Assembly (NCBI GenBank): GCA_021808105.1
Contig: JAKBCC010000007.1
Coordinates: 1 to 48,680, forward strand
Length of the DNA stretch: 48,680 nt
Source: Planctomycetota bacterium
GTDB taxonomy: Bacteria; Planctomycetota; Phycisphaerae; WQYP01
Reading direction: 5' to 3'
Shown here: positions 18,278-27,967 of the stretch, one piece after another
Numbering within the stretch: position 1 is the first letter of the stretch
Layout of the letters: the number at the start of each line of letters is the position of its first letter
Made by a program: the position numbers and the translations under genes
The notes under the pieces: model-generated
Database searches by the model: none
Told to the model about the DNA's origin: nothing
What the model saw: the letters and a program-made list of their open reading frames with translations, nothing else

Positions 18278-21200
18278 TTATATTCCTTTCTTCTTTTCCA
18301 AGGTAATATTCAAGCCCAGGCCGCGGATTTCGTTGCACAACACGTCAAACGAAACCGGCGTACCGGCATCAAGGGTGTTGGTGCCTTTGACCATGCTTTC
18401 ATAAATCTTGGTGCGGCCTTCCACATCATCAGATTTAACCGTCAAAAGTTCCTGCAGTACATACGCGGCACCGTAGGCTTCCAAGGCCCAAACTTCCATC
18501 TCACCGAAACGCTGACCGCCGGTGCGGGCTTTTCCGCCCAATGGCTGCTGGGTGATAAGGCTGTATGGACCGGTGGACCGGGCATGTATTTTCTCATCAA
18601 CCAGGTGGTGAAGTTTAAGCATGTACATGTAACCCACGGTCACCTTTTGCTCAAACGGTTCGCCGGTGCGGCCATCGTACAGGTTAATTTTCAAAAGAGC
18701 CGGCATTTCCACCGAAATTTCTGTAGGAGGCGGCGGAAGCTTCTTTTCAGCCAATTCAACGCGGCGATTGCGCACGTGGGCATTGGCCTCTTCGACAGCC
18801 TTGAGAATTTCCGATTCAGTGGCACCGTCAAATACGGGCGTAACAGCCTGGAAGCCCAGTACGGCCGCAGCCCAGCCCAAGTGCGTTTCCAGAATCTGTC
18901 CGATGTTCATACGCGATGGCACGCCCAGCGGATTTAACACAATATCCACAGGGGTTCCATCTTCCAGGAACGGCATATCGGCTTCGGGAACGATACGGGC
19001 AATGACGCCCTTGTTGCCGTGGCGGCCCGCCATCTTATCGCCCACCGACAACTGCCGCTTCGTGGCCAGATACACTTTAACCATTTCAAGAACACCCGAC
19101 GGCAACTCATCGCCGCGCTTCATGTGCTCCATTTTCCGCGTCTTTTCTTCCCGCATGGATTGCAGCGTGGCTTTGTAGCGATGATAAATCTGTTCCCCGC
19201 GCTTACGGGCGTCTTCCGCGCCTTTAATCCAGGTTACGGCAAAGCTTTCAACCTGCTCCAGGATGACTTCATCCTGATCCGACTTACCAACTTTTTGCCG
19301 GGTGGAAGGATCGACCATTGTCTGACCGGTGGCTTCATTGATTTCATCAGCCATTTTCCGAAACAGTTCGGCGATGCGGACATCCATCTGCTTGCCGTAC
19401 TCTTTCATTTCCTTCTGGAGAACTTTCTTCTGGTCGTCGCTCATGTGCATGCGGCGACTGAACCGCTGCGCACCGATTACCACGCCTTCAGTTCCGGCGG
19501 GAACTTCCAGAGAATCGTTCTTCACGTCTTCGCCGGCGCGGCCGAAAATAGCATGAAGAAGTTTTTCTTCCGGTGAAAGCTCCGTCTTGCTCTTGGGCGA
19601 AACCTTACCCACAAGAATATCACCGGGGGTGACATGCGTACCAGTGCTGACGATTCCGCTTTCGTCCAGATTTTTCAACGCCTTTTCACTGACGTTCGGG
19701 ATATCACGGGTGAATTCTTCACGTCCGAGTTTGGTTTCGCGCACTTCCACATCAAATTCTTCAATGTGGATAGAGGTAAATACGTCACCCTTGATCAGGC
19801 GTTCGGAAACGACAATGGCGTCTTCGTAGTTGTAGCCGTCAAGCGTCATAAAGGCCACGAGAACATTGCGTCCCAGCGCCAGTTCGCCGTTGCGGCAGGC
19901 CGGGCCGTCGGCAATGATCTGGCCCTTCTTGACCTTTTGCCCCACGGCCACCAGCGGTTTCTGCGTCATGCAGGTTTTGTCATTTAACCCGGCGTTTTTC
20001 CGCAGGACATATTCATCAGAATTGTCAATGACAATGCGGCAGGCATCCACAAATGTAATCACACCGGATCGATCAGCCTTGATCACCATGCCGCTATTAT
20101 AAGGAATAACCTTTTCCAGCCCGGTTCCCACCACCGGAGGATCGGTAATCAGCAGAGGCACCGCCTGACGTTGCATGTTGGATCCCATCAGGGCACGGTT
20201 GGCATCATCATGCTCAAGGAACGGAATTAACGCCGCCGAGATCGCCACCGTCTGCTTGGGGGAAATATCAACATAGTTAATTTCCGATCCGCGAACCTGC
20301 TGCAAATCGCCGTTGACGCGGGCCAGGAGGAGGTCTTGCCGAACTTTTCCGGAATCCGGCGAAGCCACTTCCGGCGGAGCCAGAACCGCTTTCATTTCTT
20401 CATCGGCCCGGAGATATTTGTGCACCCCGTTGACTTTGCCGCCCTCGACCACGCGATACGGCGTAATCAGGAAGCCGTAGTCATCGACACCGGCATAAAT
20501 GGACAAGGAGGCAATCAGACCGATGTTCGTGCCTTCCGGCGTTTCAATCGGGCAGATGCGACCATAATGCGAAATATGCACATCGCGAACCTCAAAGCCC
20601 GCACGCTTGCGGTTTAACCCGCCAGGCCCGAGGGCCGAAAGACGGCGTTCATGCGTAAGCTGCGAAAGCGGATTGGTCTGATCGACCACCTGCGATAGTT
20701 CACTGCGCCCAAAGAAGTATTCAATGGAACTGCTGATGCTCTTGGAGTTCACAAGTTCCACAATTTTAGCGACTTCTTCCGGGGCCTTCATGCTTAAACG
20801 TTCCTGCACCGTGCGACGCAGCTTCAGGAAGCCCTTGCGCAGTTCTTCCTGCGCCAATTCATCAATAGTACGCAGGCGACGATTACCCAGATGGTCAATA
20901 TCATCAACGTAACCGCGTCCGCCACGCAGTTCCAGAATGTATTTAATGCTGCCGAGAATATCTTCCGGCCGCAGGGTCATGACATCTTCGGGAACGTTCT
21001 GCTCAAACTTACGATTAATACGGAAGCGACCCACCCGTCCCAGACGGTAACGCGCCACATCGAAGAATTTTTCCGCGAACAGCGTTTTGGCCTTGTCATC
21101 GTTGGGCGGATTGCCGGGCCGCAGGCGGCTGTAAATTTTACGCAATGCCTCTTTGTGGCTGTGGGAATCATCTTCCTGCAGCGTATTAAGGATCAACGGA

Positions 21201-22030
21201 TCCGCAAGCTTCTCAATAACTTCGATTTTTTTCAGGCTGCTGGCCTGAATTTTAGCCACTCGATCACCAATTTGCGCACCCGACTTCACGAGTTCTTCGC
21301 CGGTCTCGGTGTCTACAATGGAACCTACCGCGTAATAATCCGCCTTCAACTGCCCGACCGGGACTGTGCGGGTTTCGTAAAAGGCCCGGATCAACGCCTC
21401 ATCGGTGCCATATTTCTCGTCCATGGCCCGCAGGAAGCTGGTAGCCGGAATTTTCCCCGACTGGTCAATACGGACCACCAGAACGTCCTTTTTGGTGACG
21501 TTAATTTCAATCCAGCTTCCGCGTTCCGGAATAACCCGGCAGGAATGCAGGGGGCGGTCGCCTTCCTGCGATTGAATCAGGAAGTCAACGCCCGGTGAGC
21601 GGTGAAGCTGTGATACAATTACCCGCTCGGCTCCGTTGATAATAAATTCGCCGCCGCCGGTCATAATGGGTACATCACCGAGATAAATCGATTCCTCGAC
21701 CATGTCCGGTTTGTCTTTGCGGCTCAAACGCACCTTAATGCGAAGGGGCATCCCGAATGTTAAGCGCAGGGCGCGGCATTCATCCCGCGAATACCGGGCC
21801 TTGCCCAGTTCATAGCTGATGTATTCCAATTTCATGGAACCGTCATAGGACTCGATGGGAAATACTTCCCGCAGCAAGGCTTCTATGCCGTCATTTTTTC
21901 GCTTTTCCGGTTCTGTGTCCGCTTGCAGAAACCGCTTATAAGCCGCGGTCTGAACCTCAATGAGGTTCGGGATGGGCAAGGCATCGCCACGTTTTGAATA
22001 ATCACGCACTTGCGTTACACGTACACGCAT
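18278..22030 (-). CDS. rpoB: DNA-directed RNA polymerase subunit beta
   Basis: Full-length beta subunit of 1250 residues, beginning [23 protein letters not shown] as expected for planctomycetes. The rifampicin-pocket region is present ([33 protein letters not shown] in two parts), with the wild-type-looking order of D, H and S residues. Later conserved blocks such as [13 protein letters not shown] and the C-terminal [22 protein letters not shown] are intact. It is transcribed divergently from rplA, instead of following rplL as in most bacteria. A promoter is visible at 22171-22199. The stop codon is followed by a HEPN gene rather than rpoC. Confidence 0.98.
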   Translation of the reverse strand: MRVRVTQVRDYSKRGDALPIPNLIEVQTAAYKRFLQADTEPEKRKNDGIEALLREVFPIESYDGSMKLEYISYELGKARYSRDECRALRLTFGMPLRIKVRLSRKDKPDMVEESIYLGDVPIMTGGGEFIINGAERVIVSQLHRSPGVDFLIQSQEGDRPLHSCRVIPERGSWIEINVTKKDVLVVRIDQSGKIPATSFLRAMDEKYGTDEALIRAFYETRTVPVGQLKADYYAVGSIVDTETGEELVKSGAQIGDRVAKIQASSLKKIEVIEKLADPLILNTLQEDDSHSHKEALRKIYSRLRPGNPPNDDKAKTLFAEKFFDVARYRLGRVGRFRINRKFEQNVPEDVMTLRPEDILGSIKYILELRGGRGYVDDIDHLGNRRLRTIDELAQEELRKGFLKLRRTVQERLSMKAPEEVAKIVELVNSKSISSSIEYFFGRSELSQVVDQTNPLSQLTHERRLSALGPGGLNRKRAGFEVRDVHISHYGRICPIETPEGTNIGLIASLSIYAGVDDYGFLITPYRVVEGGKVNGVHKYLRADEEMKAVLAPPEVASPDSGKVRQDLLLARVNGDLQQVRGSEINYVDISPKQTVAISAALIPFLEHDDANRALMGSNMQRQAVPLLITDPPVVGTGLEKVIPYNSGMVIKADRSGVITFVDACRIVIDNSDEYVLRKNAGLNDKTCMTQKPLVAVGQKVKKGQIIADGPACRNGELALGRNVLVAFMTLDGYNYEDAIVVSERLIKGDVFTSIHIEEFDVEVRETKLGREEFTRDIPNVSEKALKNLDESGIVSTGTHVTPGDILVGKVSPKSKTELSPEEKLLHAIFGRAGEDVKNDSLEVPAGTEGVVIGAQRFSRRMHMSDDQKKVLQKEMKEYGKQMDVRIAELFRKMADEINEATGQTMVDPSTRQKVGKSDQDEVILEQVESFAVTWIKGAEDARKRGEQIYHRYKATLQSMREEKTRKMEHMKRGDELPSGVLEMVKVYLATKRQLSVGDKMAGRHGNKGVIARIVPEADMPFLEDGTPVDIVLNPLGVPSRMNIGQILETHLGWAAAVLGFQAVTPVFDGATESEILKAVEEANAHVRNRRVELAEKKLPPPPTEISVEMPALLKINLYDGRTGEPFEQKVTVGYMYMLKLHHLVDEKIHARSTGPYSLITQQPLGGKARTGGQRFGEMEVWALEAYGAAYVLQELLTVKSDDVEGRTKIYESMVKGTNTLDAGTPVSFDVLCNEIRGLGLNITLEKKKGI

Positions 22031-22170
22031 GGTTTAACCTCCGACATTCAAGGAACCGAAGAACAGTTTCTTTCAGTCCACTGCAACCAAAAAGTATGAA
22101 TTAACTATGAAGGGGGGGAAAGAAGAACAAACACAAACAACAATGGTAGCCCGGCTATTCATAGTCCTGC

Positions 22171-22199
22171 ATTGTATACACCCTTAAGACTTAACGCAA
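22171..22199 (-). promoter_or_regulatory. Predicted rpoB promoter
   Basis: Minus-strand sequence TTGCGT (22199-22194), 17-bp spacer, TACAAT (22176-22171). The transcript would start near 22164 and have a leader of about 130 nt before rpoB. A dedicated promoter is needed here because rplL no longer precedes rpoB. Confidence 0.55.
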
Positions 22200-22214
22200 G
22201 TGTAACACATCCGC

Positions 22215-22243
22215 TTGACAATTTTTTCCGACATGGGTATCTT
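22215..22243 (+). promoter_or_regulatory. Predicted rplA-rplJ-rplL promoter with long leader
   Basis: TTGACA (22215-22220), 17-bp spacer, TATCTT (22238-22243). The leader to the rplA start at 22520 would be about 270 nt, long enough for a regulatory structure such as an L1-binding mimic of 23S rRNA. The 22031-22519 gap otherwise holds no convincing gene; a 65-codon frame at 22172-22369 overlaps this promoter and is not supported. Confidence 0.6.
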
Positions 22244-22519
22244 ATTCGCTCCCTTACGGGAGGCCGCACCACGGGCCTGACAGAGTGGAAGCTCGGAATA
22301 AACTCCGGAGCGGACAAAAAAATAGAATCAGGGCTTGAAAACTTCCTGATTTTTAGTTTTTCCGGCTAAACTGCCAAAAAACAGCCAATAAAACCAATTG
22401 GCACCATGTCCTCTCTGCCAGTTAAAGTAATTATTTCCCAGCTGAATTTTTCATGGCCTAAGCGCAACGGCATTAATCACTTTGTGCCGCCGCAGCTTAC
22501 TTGAGGAGTCTATGCCGTT

Positions 22520-23239
22520 ATGGCGATTAAAGCATTAAAACTACGCGGAAAACGTTATCGTCAATCCGTAGAGCATCTGCCAAAAGATCCGGTGACCGTG
22601 GAACAGGCCATACCCGTGCTCAAAAAATTCAAAGCGGCAAAATTTGACGAAAGCGTAAATATTGTCCTTCATTTGGGCATCGACGCCACACAAGCGGACC
22701 AAAACGTCCGCGGTTCGGTCAGTTTGCCCAAGGGCATTGGCAAGACGCGCCGCGTTATTGCCTTCGTTCAGGGCAATGATATTGAAAAGGCTAAGGCCGC
22801 CGGTGCGGTTGAAGCCGGTGCTGACGATCTGATCAAAAAGGTCAATGATGGCTGGATGGACTTTGACGTTGCCGTAGCCACACCGGAAATGATGCCTAAG
22901 ATCACCCGCCTGGGCAAGGTCCTTGGCCCCCAGGGCAAAATGCCCAGCCCCAAAGCCGGCACGGTCGCGACGGATGTTACCAGTGCCGTTAAGGAATATG
23001 CCGCTGGCAAGGTGGAATTCCGAAATGATAAAGGCGGTAATATTCACGCGGTCGTGGGCAAACTTAGTTTTGCGGAAGCGGATCTCGCCGCCAACATTCA
23101 CGCATTTATCAATACGATTCGTCGGTTGAAGCCTGTGACATCCAAAGGCCAGTACGTTAAAAAAGTAACGGTACATAGTTCCATGAGTCCGGGCGTTCAG
23201 ATTGACACCAGTCATCTGGACATTATTGAAACAGCCTGA
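22520..23239 (+). CDS. rplA: 50S ribosomal protein L1
   Basis: L1 is the large-subunit stalk protein that moves the E-site tRNA and often represses its own message. The 239-residue product is full length and contains the family blocks FDESVNIVLHLGIDATQADQ, the MPKITRLGKVLGPQGKMPSPKAGTV region (read in pieces) and GKVEFRNDKGGNIHAVVGK. GAGGAG lies 11 nt upstream of the ATG. It is the first gene of the plus-strand rplA-rplJ-rplL block. rplK, its usual upstream partner, lies 3.7 kb away on the other strand. Confidence 0.97.
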   Translation: MAIKALKLRGKRYRQSVEHLPKDPVTVEQAIPVLKKFKAAKFDESVNIVLHLGIDATQADQNVRGSVSLPKGIGKTRRVIAFVQGNDIEKAKAAGAVEAGADDLIKKVNDGWMDFDVAVATPEMMPKITRLGKVLGPQGKMPSPKAGTVATDVTSAVKEYAAGKVEFRNDKGGNIHAVVGKLSFAEADLAANIHAFINTIRRLKPVTSKGQYVKKVTVHSSMSPGVQIDTSHLDIIETA

Positions 23240-23273
23240 ACTTTGCTAAACAACACTTAAAGAGGTTTACATT

Positions 23274-23810
23274 ATGAGTAAGCGTATTAAAAACCTGATT
23301 GCTGCCGAACTAGAGAAGCGCCTGACCGGTGCCGACAGCGTCGTCATTGTGGATTATTCCGGCATCAGCGCCAATGATACCAACAAACTGCGCAACGGTT
23401 TGAAGAAAAAGAACGTGCGCATGACCGTCATCGCCAATGCCCAGGGGCGTCGCGCGATGGAAAAGGTCGGCCTCAAGGCCGGTGGCGATATCCTCTTGGG
23501 AACCAATGCCCTGGTCTATGGCGGCGAATCCGTGGTCGATTCCGTAAAGGAATTGCTGGTGCAAGCCAAAGAAATTGCCAAGCTCAAAATTAAGGGATCG
23601 GTCGTTGAAGGCCAGTTACTGGACAAACCAGCCACTGAAGCTCTGGCAAAACTGCCGGGCCGCCGAGAATTGCAAGCCCAGATTTCAACCCTGGCCATTT
23701 CCCCTGGCCGCAAACTGGCTGGACAAATTGTTGGGCCAGGCCGCAACGTGGCGGGCCTGGTAAAAGCCGTTATTGAAAAGAAGGAAAAGGAAGCCCCGGT
23801 CGCAGCGTAA
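23274..23810 (+). CDS. rplJ: 50S ribosomal protein L10
   Basis: L10 anchors the L7/L12 dimers on the ribosome stalk. The 178-residue product is full length, starting MSKRIKNLIAAELEKRLTGADSVVIVDYSGISANDTNKLR, and ends in a charged helix that would bind L12 dimers. AAAGAGG lies upstream of the ATG. Only 34 bp separate it from rplA, too short for the usual long L10-leader structure, so autoregulation of L10-L12 must use another site or overlap rplA. Confidence 0.96.
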   Translation: MSKRIKNLIAAELEKRLTGADSVVIVDYSGISANDTNKLRNGLKKKNVRMTVIANAQGRRAMEKVGLKAGGDILLGTNALVYGGESVVDSVKELLVQAKEIAKLKIKGSVVEGQLLDKPATEALAKLPGRRELQAQISTLAISPGRKLAGQIVGPGRNVAGLVKAVIEKKEKEAPVAA

Positions 23811-23942
23811 GCGGACCGGTGCAATGAGCTTAATTTAATTTGTTTTTTATGTCTTTTGTCATTCATTCAGCCTGCCTGGAGCAGTTAAAACGGGGCGCGT
23901 CGCCCTGGCTGGTGGAGACAAGCGAACTTGTGGAGTTTTACT

Positions 23943-24338
23943 ATGGCAGAATTTGCTGCTGAAATCATGGAACTGGGCGATAAGATTGTTGCCCTCTCAC
24001 TGCTGCAGGCTAAACAGCTCAGCGATTATCTCAAGGAAAAGCACGGCATCGAAGCCGCCGCCGGTGGTGGCATGATGATGGCCGCTCCCGCAGCCGGCGG
24101 TGGTGCAGCTGCTGCTGTTGAAGAGCAGACCTCGTTTGACGTGGTGCTCAAAGCCCCCGGCGAGAAAACCATTCAGATTATCAAAATTGTCCGCGCAGCT
24201 ACCAACCTGGGCCTCAAAGAAGCCAAGGATCTGGTCACCGCCGCCCCGAAGGTGGTCAAGGCTGGTGTTGATAAGGCTGAAGCCGAGAAGCTCAAGAAAG
24301 AGCTTGAAGCCGAAGGCGCAACCGTCGAACTCAAATAA
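23943..24338 (+). CDS. rplL: 50S ribosomal protein L7/L12
   Basis: L7/L12 recruits translation factors to the ribosome. The product of 131 residues has an N-terminal dimerisation helix ([23 protein letters not shown]), an Ala/Gly hinge rich in MMMAAP, and the C-terminal factor-binding domain with [27 protein letters not shown]. The ATG at 23943 has TGGAG 7 nt upstream; an in-frame GTG at 23928 is not needed. The 132-bp gap after rplJ contains a small GC hairpin (23893-23905) that could modulate the high L12 expression. A strong terminator follows. Confidence 0.97.
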   Translation: MAEFAAEIMELGDKIVALSLLQAKQLSDYLKEKHGIEAAAGGGMMMAAPAAGGGAAAAVEEQTSFDVVLKAPGEKTIQIIKIVRAATNLGLKEAKDLVTAAPKVVKAGVDKAEAEKLKKELEAEGATVELK

Positions 24339-24395
24339 GTTTGACGAGCCATTAGCGAGGTTTGCTTTCCTTAGCAAATCCTCAGAAACAATAAC

Positions 24396-24432
24396 AGGCC
24401 GGCGATTCCCAGCGAATCGCCGGCCTTTTTTA
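24396..24432 (+). terminator. Intrinsic terminator of rplA-rplJ-rplL
   Basis: Perfect 13-bp stem AGGCCGGCGATTC / GAATCGCCGGCCT with a 5-nt loop (24409-24413), followed by a run of T residues. A weaker hairpin (GAGGTTTGCT / AGCAAATCCTC) lies just before it. It separates the plus-strand block from the convergent hypothetical gene that ends at 24434. Confidence 0.93.
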
Positions 24433-24433
24433 T

Positions 24434-24850
24434 TCAATCCGGGCAAATGTGCAGTTCGCCGTTGGTTTTTCCGCAGAGAAATCGGCAAAATGATGGTGCG
24501 ATGACGGGATCCGTGTCATCCGATACATCATCTGTAAGCGGAACACTAAAAGATTCAATCTGGGCGTAGTGGCCCAGGGTATCCAACACTGCCAAGGGGG
24601 TTTGTTCCGATGAATCACTGTAAATCGCGACTTTCCATGCGGTAAAAACGCAGCCCGGCGACACCGGAATCGCGGGGGACGGCGTGGCAATAAGTGTGCT
24701 GTGGTCCGGCAAAATAGCAACAAATGTCGCGTCTTCAGGTGGTTGATCGCACGGGCTGCTGCACCGCCAGATATAACCTTCCACAATCCACTGCCGCGTC
24801 AGCATGGGAACCGAAGATACATAATGGCTATCGCGCAGCATGAAACTCAT
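24434..24850 (-). CDS. Hypothetical protein coupled to lysA
   Basis: 138-residue protein, not recognised. It looks like a small soluble beta-rich protein with several Cys (WRCSSPCDQPP, FCRFLCGK) and a final CPD. Its ATG overlaps the lysA stop codon (ATGA, 24847-24850), which argues for real, coupled translation. It converges on the rplL terminator, ending 2 bp past its T run. No membrane segment or signal peptide is visible. Confidence 0.65.
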   Translation of the reverse strand: MSFMLRDSHYVSSVPMLTRQWIVEGYIWRCSSPCDQPPEDATFVAILPDHSTLIATPSPAIPVSPGCVFTAWKVAIYSDSSEQTPLAVLDTLGHYAQIESFSVPLTDDVSDDTDPVIAPSFCRFLCGKTNGELHICPD

Positions 24851-26127
24851 ATTTCCGCAGCAATTAAATCCTGGTAAGTCTCGCGCCGCCGGATAATCCG
24901 CCAGGCGCTTCCATCCACCAGCACTTCCGCCGCCCGCGGCCGGGCATTGTATTGACTGCTCATGGCAAAGCCATACGCGCCGGCTGAAAACACCGCCAGC
25001 AGATCCCCGCGTTTGGTTCGCGGCAGATACCGGTCCTTCGCGAAATAATCGCCACTTTCACATACCGGCCCGACAATATCCACTTTTTGATCATCGGCAG
25101 TTCGCAACGTACTTTGTCGATTTTCCGGCGGGCATGAACCGCTGACATCCAGCGGCCAGATAAAGTGATAACTTTCATACAGCGTGGGACGAATCAGATC
25201 ATTCATGGCCGCATCTACAATCGTAAATGTTTTAGTACCCCCCTGCTTGCTGTATTGCACGCGCGTTACTAAAATGCCGGCGTTGCAGGAAATGGACCGT
25301 CCCGGCTCCAGAATAATCCGGAGGTTGCGACCCTTAAGCAATGGAATAATTGCCGCGGCATAATCCGCCGCGGACGGGGCTTCATTGCCTTCATAAAACG
25401 CGGCAAAACCCCCGCCGATATCCAGCGTGTCAATGATAATATTTTTCGCCGCCAGACGGTCGATAAGGTTCAGCGCCTTGGTAATGGCATCCACATACGA
25501 CTGCGTGGATTTAATCGGTGAACCAATATGCAGATGCAGGGCGCTTAACCGGGCATTTTTAGCCTCCGCCGCCTGAATATAAAAAGCCTGGGCCCGATCT
25601 ATATCAACGCCGAATTTCGTCTCTTTTTTCCCGGTCAGCGTTTTCTGATGCGTACCGGCGCTGCTGACATCCGGATTCACCCGCAAAGCGCCGTGCGCGA
25701 TGAGCTTTTTAGCCCCGGCCAAACGATCCAGATTCCAGAATTCCTCTTCGCTTTCAATATTGAACCAGCCGATACGCTCATCCAGCGCTTCGTTGATTTC
25801 CTGATCGGTTTTGCCCACACCTGCAAACACAATCATCCGTGCGTCCGCACCGGCTTTTATCGCGCGAAAGAGTTCCCCGCCCGACACCACGTCAAAGCCG
25901 CTGCCGCGTGCCCGCAAAGTTTGAAGAATCGCCAGATTCCCGCAGGATTTAATCGAATAGCAAATCAATGGTTTAAGCGGAGCAAACGCCGCCGCGATGC
26001 GATCATAATGTGACAACAGCGTGGCCTGGCTGTAAATGTACGTCGGCGTGCCGGTTTTTTCCACGATGTCCCGCACGGGCACGCGCTCACAATGCAACTG
26101 ATTATCAATATATTCAAAATGGTCCAT
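24847..26127 (-). CDS. lysA: Diaminopimelate decarboxylase
   Basis: PLP-dependent enzyme that converts meso-diaminopimelate to lysine and CO2, the last step of lysine synthesis. The 426-residue product has the alanine-racemase-like barrel with the PLP lysine in CYSIKSCGNLAIL, a Gly-rich DTLDIGGGFA phosphate loop, the EPGRSISCNAGIL block, and the catalytic CESGDYFAKDR near the C-terminus. The ATG at 26127 gives the standard N-terminus; the open frame extends to 26232 but would overlap the upstream gene. It lies 43 bp after a TIM-barrel gene that itself follows rplK, a position not typical for lysA. Confidence 0.96.
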   Translation of the reverse strand: MDHFEYIDNQLHCERVPVRDIVEKTGTPTYIYSQATLLSHYDRIAAAFAPLKPLICYSIKSCGNLAILQTLRARGSGFDVVSGGELFRAIKAGADARMIVFAGVGKTDQEINEALDERIGWFNIESEEEFWNLDRLAGAKKLIAHGALRVNPDVSSAGTHQKTLTGKKETKFGVDIDRAQAFYIQAAEAKNARLSALHLHIGSPIKSTQSYVDAITKALNLIDRLAAKNIIIDTLDIGGGFAAFYEGNEAPSAADYAAAIIPLLKGRNLRIILEPGRSISCNAGILVTRVQYSKQGGTKTFTIVDAAMNDLIRPTLYESYHFIWPLDVSGSCPPENRQSTLRTADDQKVDIVGPVCESGDYFAKDRYLPRTKRGDLLAVFSAGAYGFAMSSQYNARPRAAEVLVDGSAWRIIRRRETYQDLIAAEI

Positions 26128-26170
26128 GTGTTTCCGATACTTAACGCCCGTCCCCGTTTCCACGGGAAGC

Positions 26171-26992
26171 TTACATAAACCGCTGAAGAAACGCGAACGC
26201 CTCATCCGCCGCTTCACGGGCGGTGGTCTCATACGGGTAGAGTTCCACCGTAGCCCACGCTTTATAATCCACCTGTTTGAACGCCGCGAAAATGGAAGGC
26301 CAATCCATGGCCCCGCGCCCGGGGATCAAATGCTGATGCACGCGACTGGAGGCAATGTCCTCCAGATGCACGTGCGACACCCATGGGTGGCATTTCATAA
26401 ATGATTCAGCCGGATCTTCACCGACACAGAAAAGATGCCCCAGATCGCAATTCATACGCAAATTCGGGTGACTCACCCGCTGCAGAAATTCCACGCACTG
26501 ATCCGTGGTTTCAATCAAAAGCCGCGGCTCAGGTTCCACCAGCAGCGTGATATTAAACTGCTGCGCCAGCGGAAGTACCCGCATTAACCCGGCTTGATAC
26601 AGCGACAGCGCCTCTTCGCGGCTCATCGCTTCCAGCGGCCCGCCCGGTTCCAGAGAAATGGTTTTCGCACCCAAGGCCGCCGCCATGCGAATACAGTTGT
26701 CCGTATGACGAATGCGCTGTTCCCGCAAGGTCGGATCTTTTTCAATCCAGGAGGGGTGCAGCGTGTCGCCGACGGCAAAAAAGGTAAACGCGTTAATGTT
26801 GGAGATGCGAAGCTTCAGCGCATCGAGTTGCCGCCGCAATTCCGCAAGGCGCACATCGGGCATGTGCGGAGGATAGGCATGTGGAACATCCGCCATGATT
26901 TCCACACCGCCATACCCGGCGGCGGCGATGGAATCAACGGCTTCCTCCAGCGATGTCTTTTTGAAAGCATTGGTGGAAAAAGCAAGCTTCAT
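26171..26992 (-). CDS. Sugar phosphate isomerase/epimerase-like TIM-barrel protein
   Basis: 273-residue protein of the xylose-isomerase-like/AP-endonuclease-2 TIM-barrel family. Likely metal ligands are visible in SLEPGG, LVEPEPRLLIE, NCDLGH, HVHLED and VELYPYE. Substrate is unknown; relatives are sugar-phosphate isomerases and epimerases. The ATG at 26992 starts one nt after the rplK stop codon (TAA-A-ATG), so translation is likely coupled to rplK; the longer frame to 27061 would overlap rplK. A metabolic gene so tightly fused to a ribosomal protein gene is unusual. Confidence 0.88.
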   Translation of the reverse strand: MKLAFSTNAFKKTSLEEAVDSIAAAGYGGVEIMADVPHAYPPHMPDVRLAELRRQLDALKLRISNINAFTFFAVGDTLHPSWIEKDPTLREQRIRHTDNCIRMAAALGAKTISLEPGGPLEAMSREEALSLYQAGLMRVLPLAQQFNITLLVEPEPRLLIETTDQCVEFLQRVSHPNLRMNCDLGHLFCVGEDPAESFMKCHPWVSHVHLEDIASSRVHQHLIPGRGAMDWPSIFAAFKQVDYKAWATVELYPYETTAREAADEAFAFLQRFM

Positions 26993-26993
26993 T

Positions 26994-27425
26994 TTATTCC
27001 GCGATTTCAACGCCCATCGAACGAGCGGACCCAGCCAGAATTTTTTCCGCGGATTCCACACTGGAGGCGTTCAAATCGGGCAATTTCTCCAGGGCCAGTT
27101 TGCGCAACTGCGCTTTGGAAAGCTTGCCGATCTTAGTTTTGTTCGGCTCACCGCTGCCTTTTTCAAGCCCCAGAATATCTTTGATCATAACCGATGCCGG
27201 CGGTGTTTTGATCATAAAATCAAAGGACCGATCCGTGTAAACGGTAACTTCCACGCCTACGACTTTGCCTTTTAACGCGGCGGTCGCGGCATTAAAGCGC
27301 TGGATGAACTGGCCCGGGTTTACGCCATTGGCACCCAATACCGGCCCAATCGGTGGGGCGGGCGTCGCGGTTCCACCCGGGGCCTGCATCTTAAACCTTT
27401 TGGCTATTTCCTTAACCTTGGCCAT
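26994..27425 (-). CDS. rplK: 50S ribosomal protein L11
   Basis: L11 forms the GTPase-associated centre with 23S rRNA. The 143-residue product is full length and contains the Pro-rich N-terminal switch (GTATPAPPIGPVLGANGVNPGQFIQRFN in two parts) and the C-terminal RNA-binding domain ending KILAGSARSMGVEI. Normally rplK is followed by rplA; here a TIM-barrel gene and lysA follow, and rplA lies inverted further away. Confidence 0.97.
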   Translation of the reverse strand: MAKVKEIAKRFKMQAPGGTATPAPPIGPVLGANGVNPGQFIQRFNAATAALKGKVVGVEVTVYTDRSFDFMIKTPPASVMIKDILGLEKGSGEPNKTKIGKLSKAQLRKLALEKLPDLNASSVESAEKILAGSARSMGVEIAE

Positions 27426-27505
27426 AACTTAAACCTCAAAAATCCTGTACGTATACAAAAACCTGATTCACTGAAAAGCCCGCATCGGTCACGTCCGATG
27501 CATAC

Positions 27506-27826
27506 TCAACTCTCAGTATTGGACCGGGGAACCACCGTTACATTTCTGCGGCCATCATCCGTTGTCCATCGTTGCGCCAGCGACGGCCGCCCTGCGTCCG
27601 TATCAGTGCGGCGGCCCAACCGGCGTACCGCAATAATTAAAAGCGATACGAGGCCCAGCACCAGCACCGCTGCAATCGCTACCACTGTCAGCAGCAGCCC
27701 TACCATCACCAGCGGCACAAGCACCAGAATACATGCGATCACCCATAACCACTTGCCCAGCGCGGTTTTCGGCACCAGACGACGCGGGGAGGAGGCGGTA
27801 ATGTTGGGATCAGCAAGTAAATTCAT
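27506..27826 (-). CDS. Small membrane protein between nusG and rplK
   Basis: 106-residue protein with a strongly hydrophobic core (about residues 26-66) that could form two membrane helices, followed by a basic RRLGRR motif and a polar tail. No family is recognised and the ribosome binding site is weak, so the gene is less certain than its neighbours. It is co-oriented with nusG and rplK and would be part of that operon. If real, it interrupts a gene pair that is normally adjacent. Confidence 0.5.
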   Translation of the reverse strand: MNLLADPNITASSPRRLVPKTALGKWLWVIACILVLVPLVMVGLLLTVVAIAAVLVLGLVSLLIIAVRRLGRRTDTDAGRPSLAQRWTTDDGRRNVTVVPRSNTES

Positions 27827-27967
27827 CGCGGCACGTATCTTTATCTTTCTCCCGGTGCGAAAACGACTGTAAAAACATTTTCCATTCCGGGCAGGTTCTG
27901 CAACATTTCTATTATAGCCTTGAAACGCTGCCGGACATTGCCGCCGGAACTTGCCATTCTACTGAAT

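Noticed and set aside
20891-21598. A 235-codon plus-strand frame opposite rpoB
   Set aside because: Shadow of rpoB; no ribosome binding site and no recognisable protein.
22172-22369. A 65-codon frame between rpoB and rplA
   Set aside because: It overlaps the two predicted divergent promoters and has no recognisable features or ribosome binding site.
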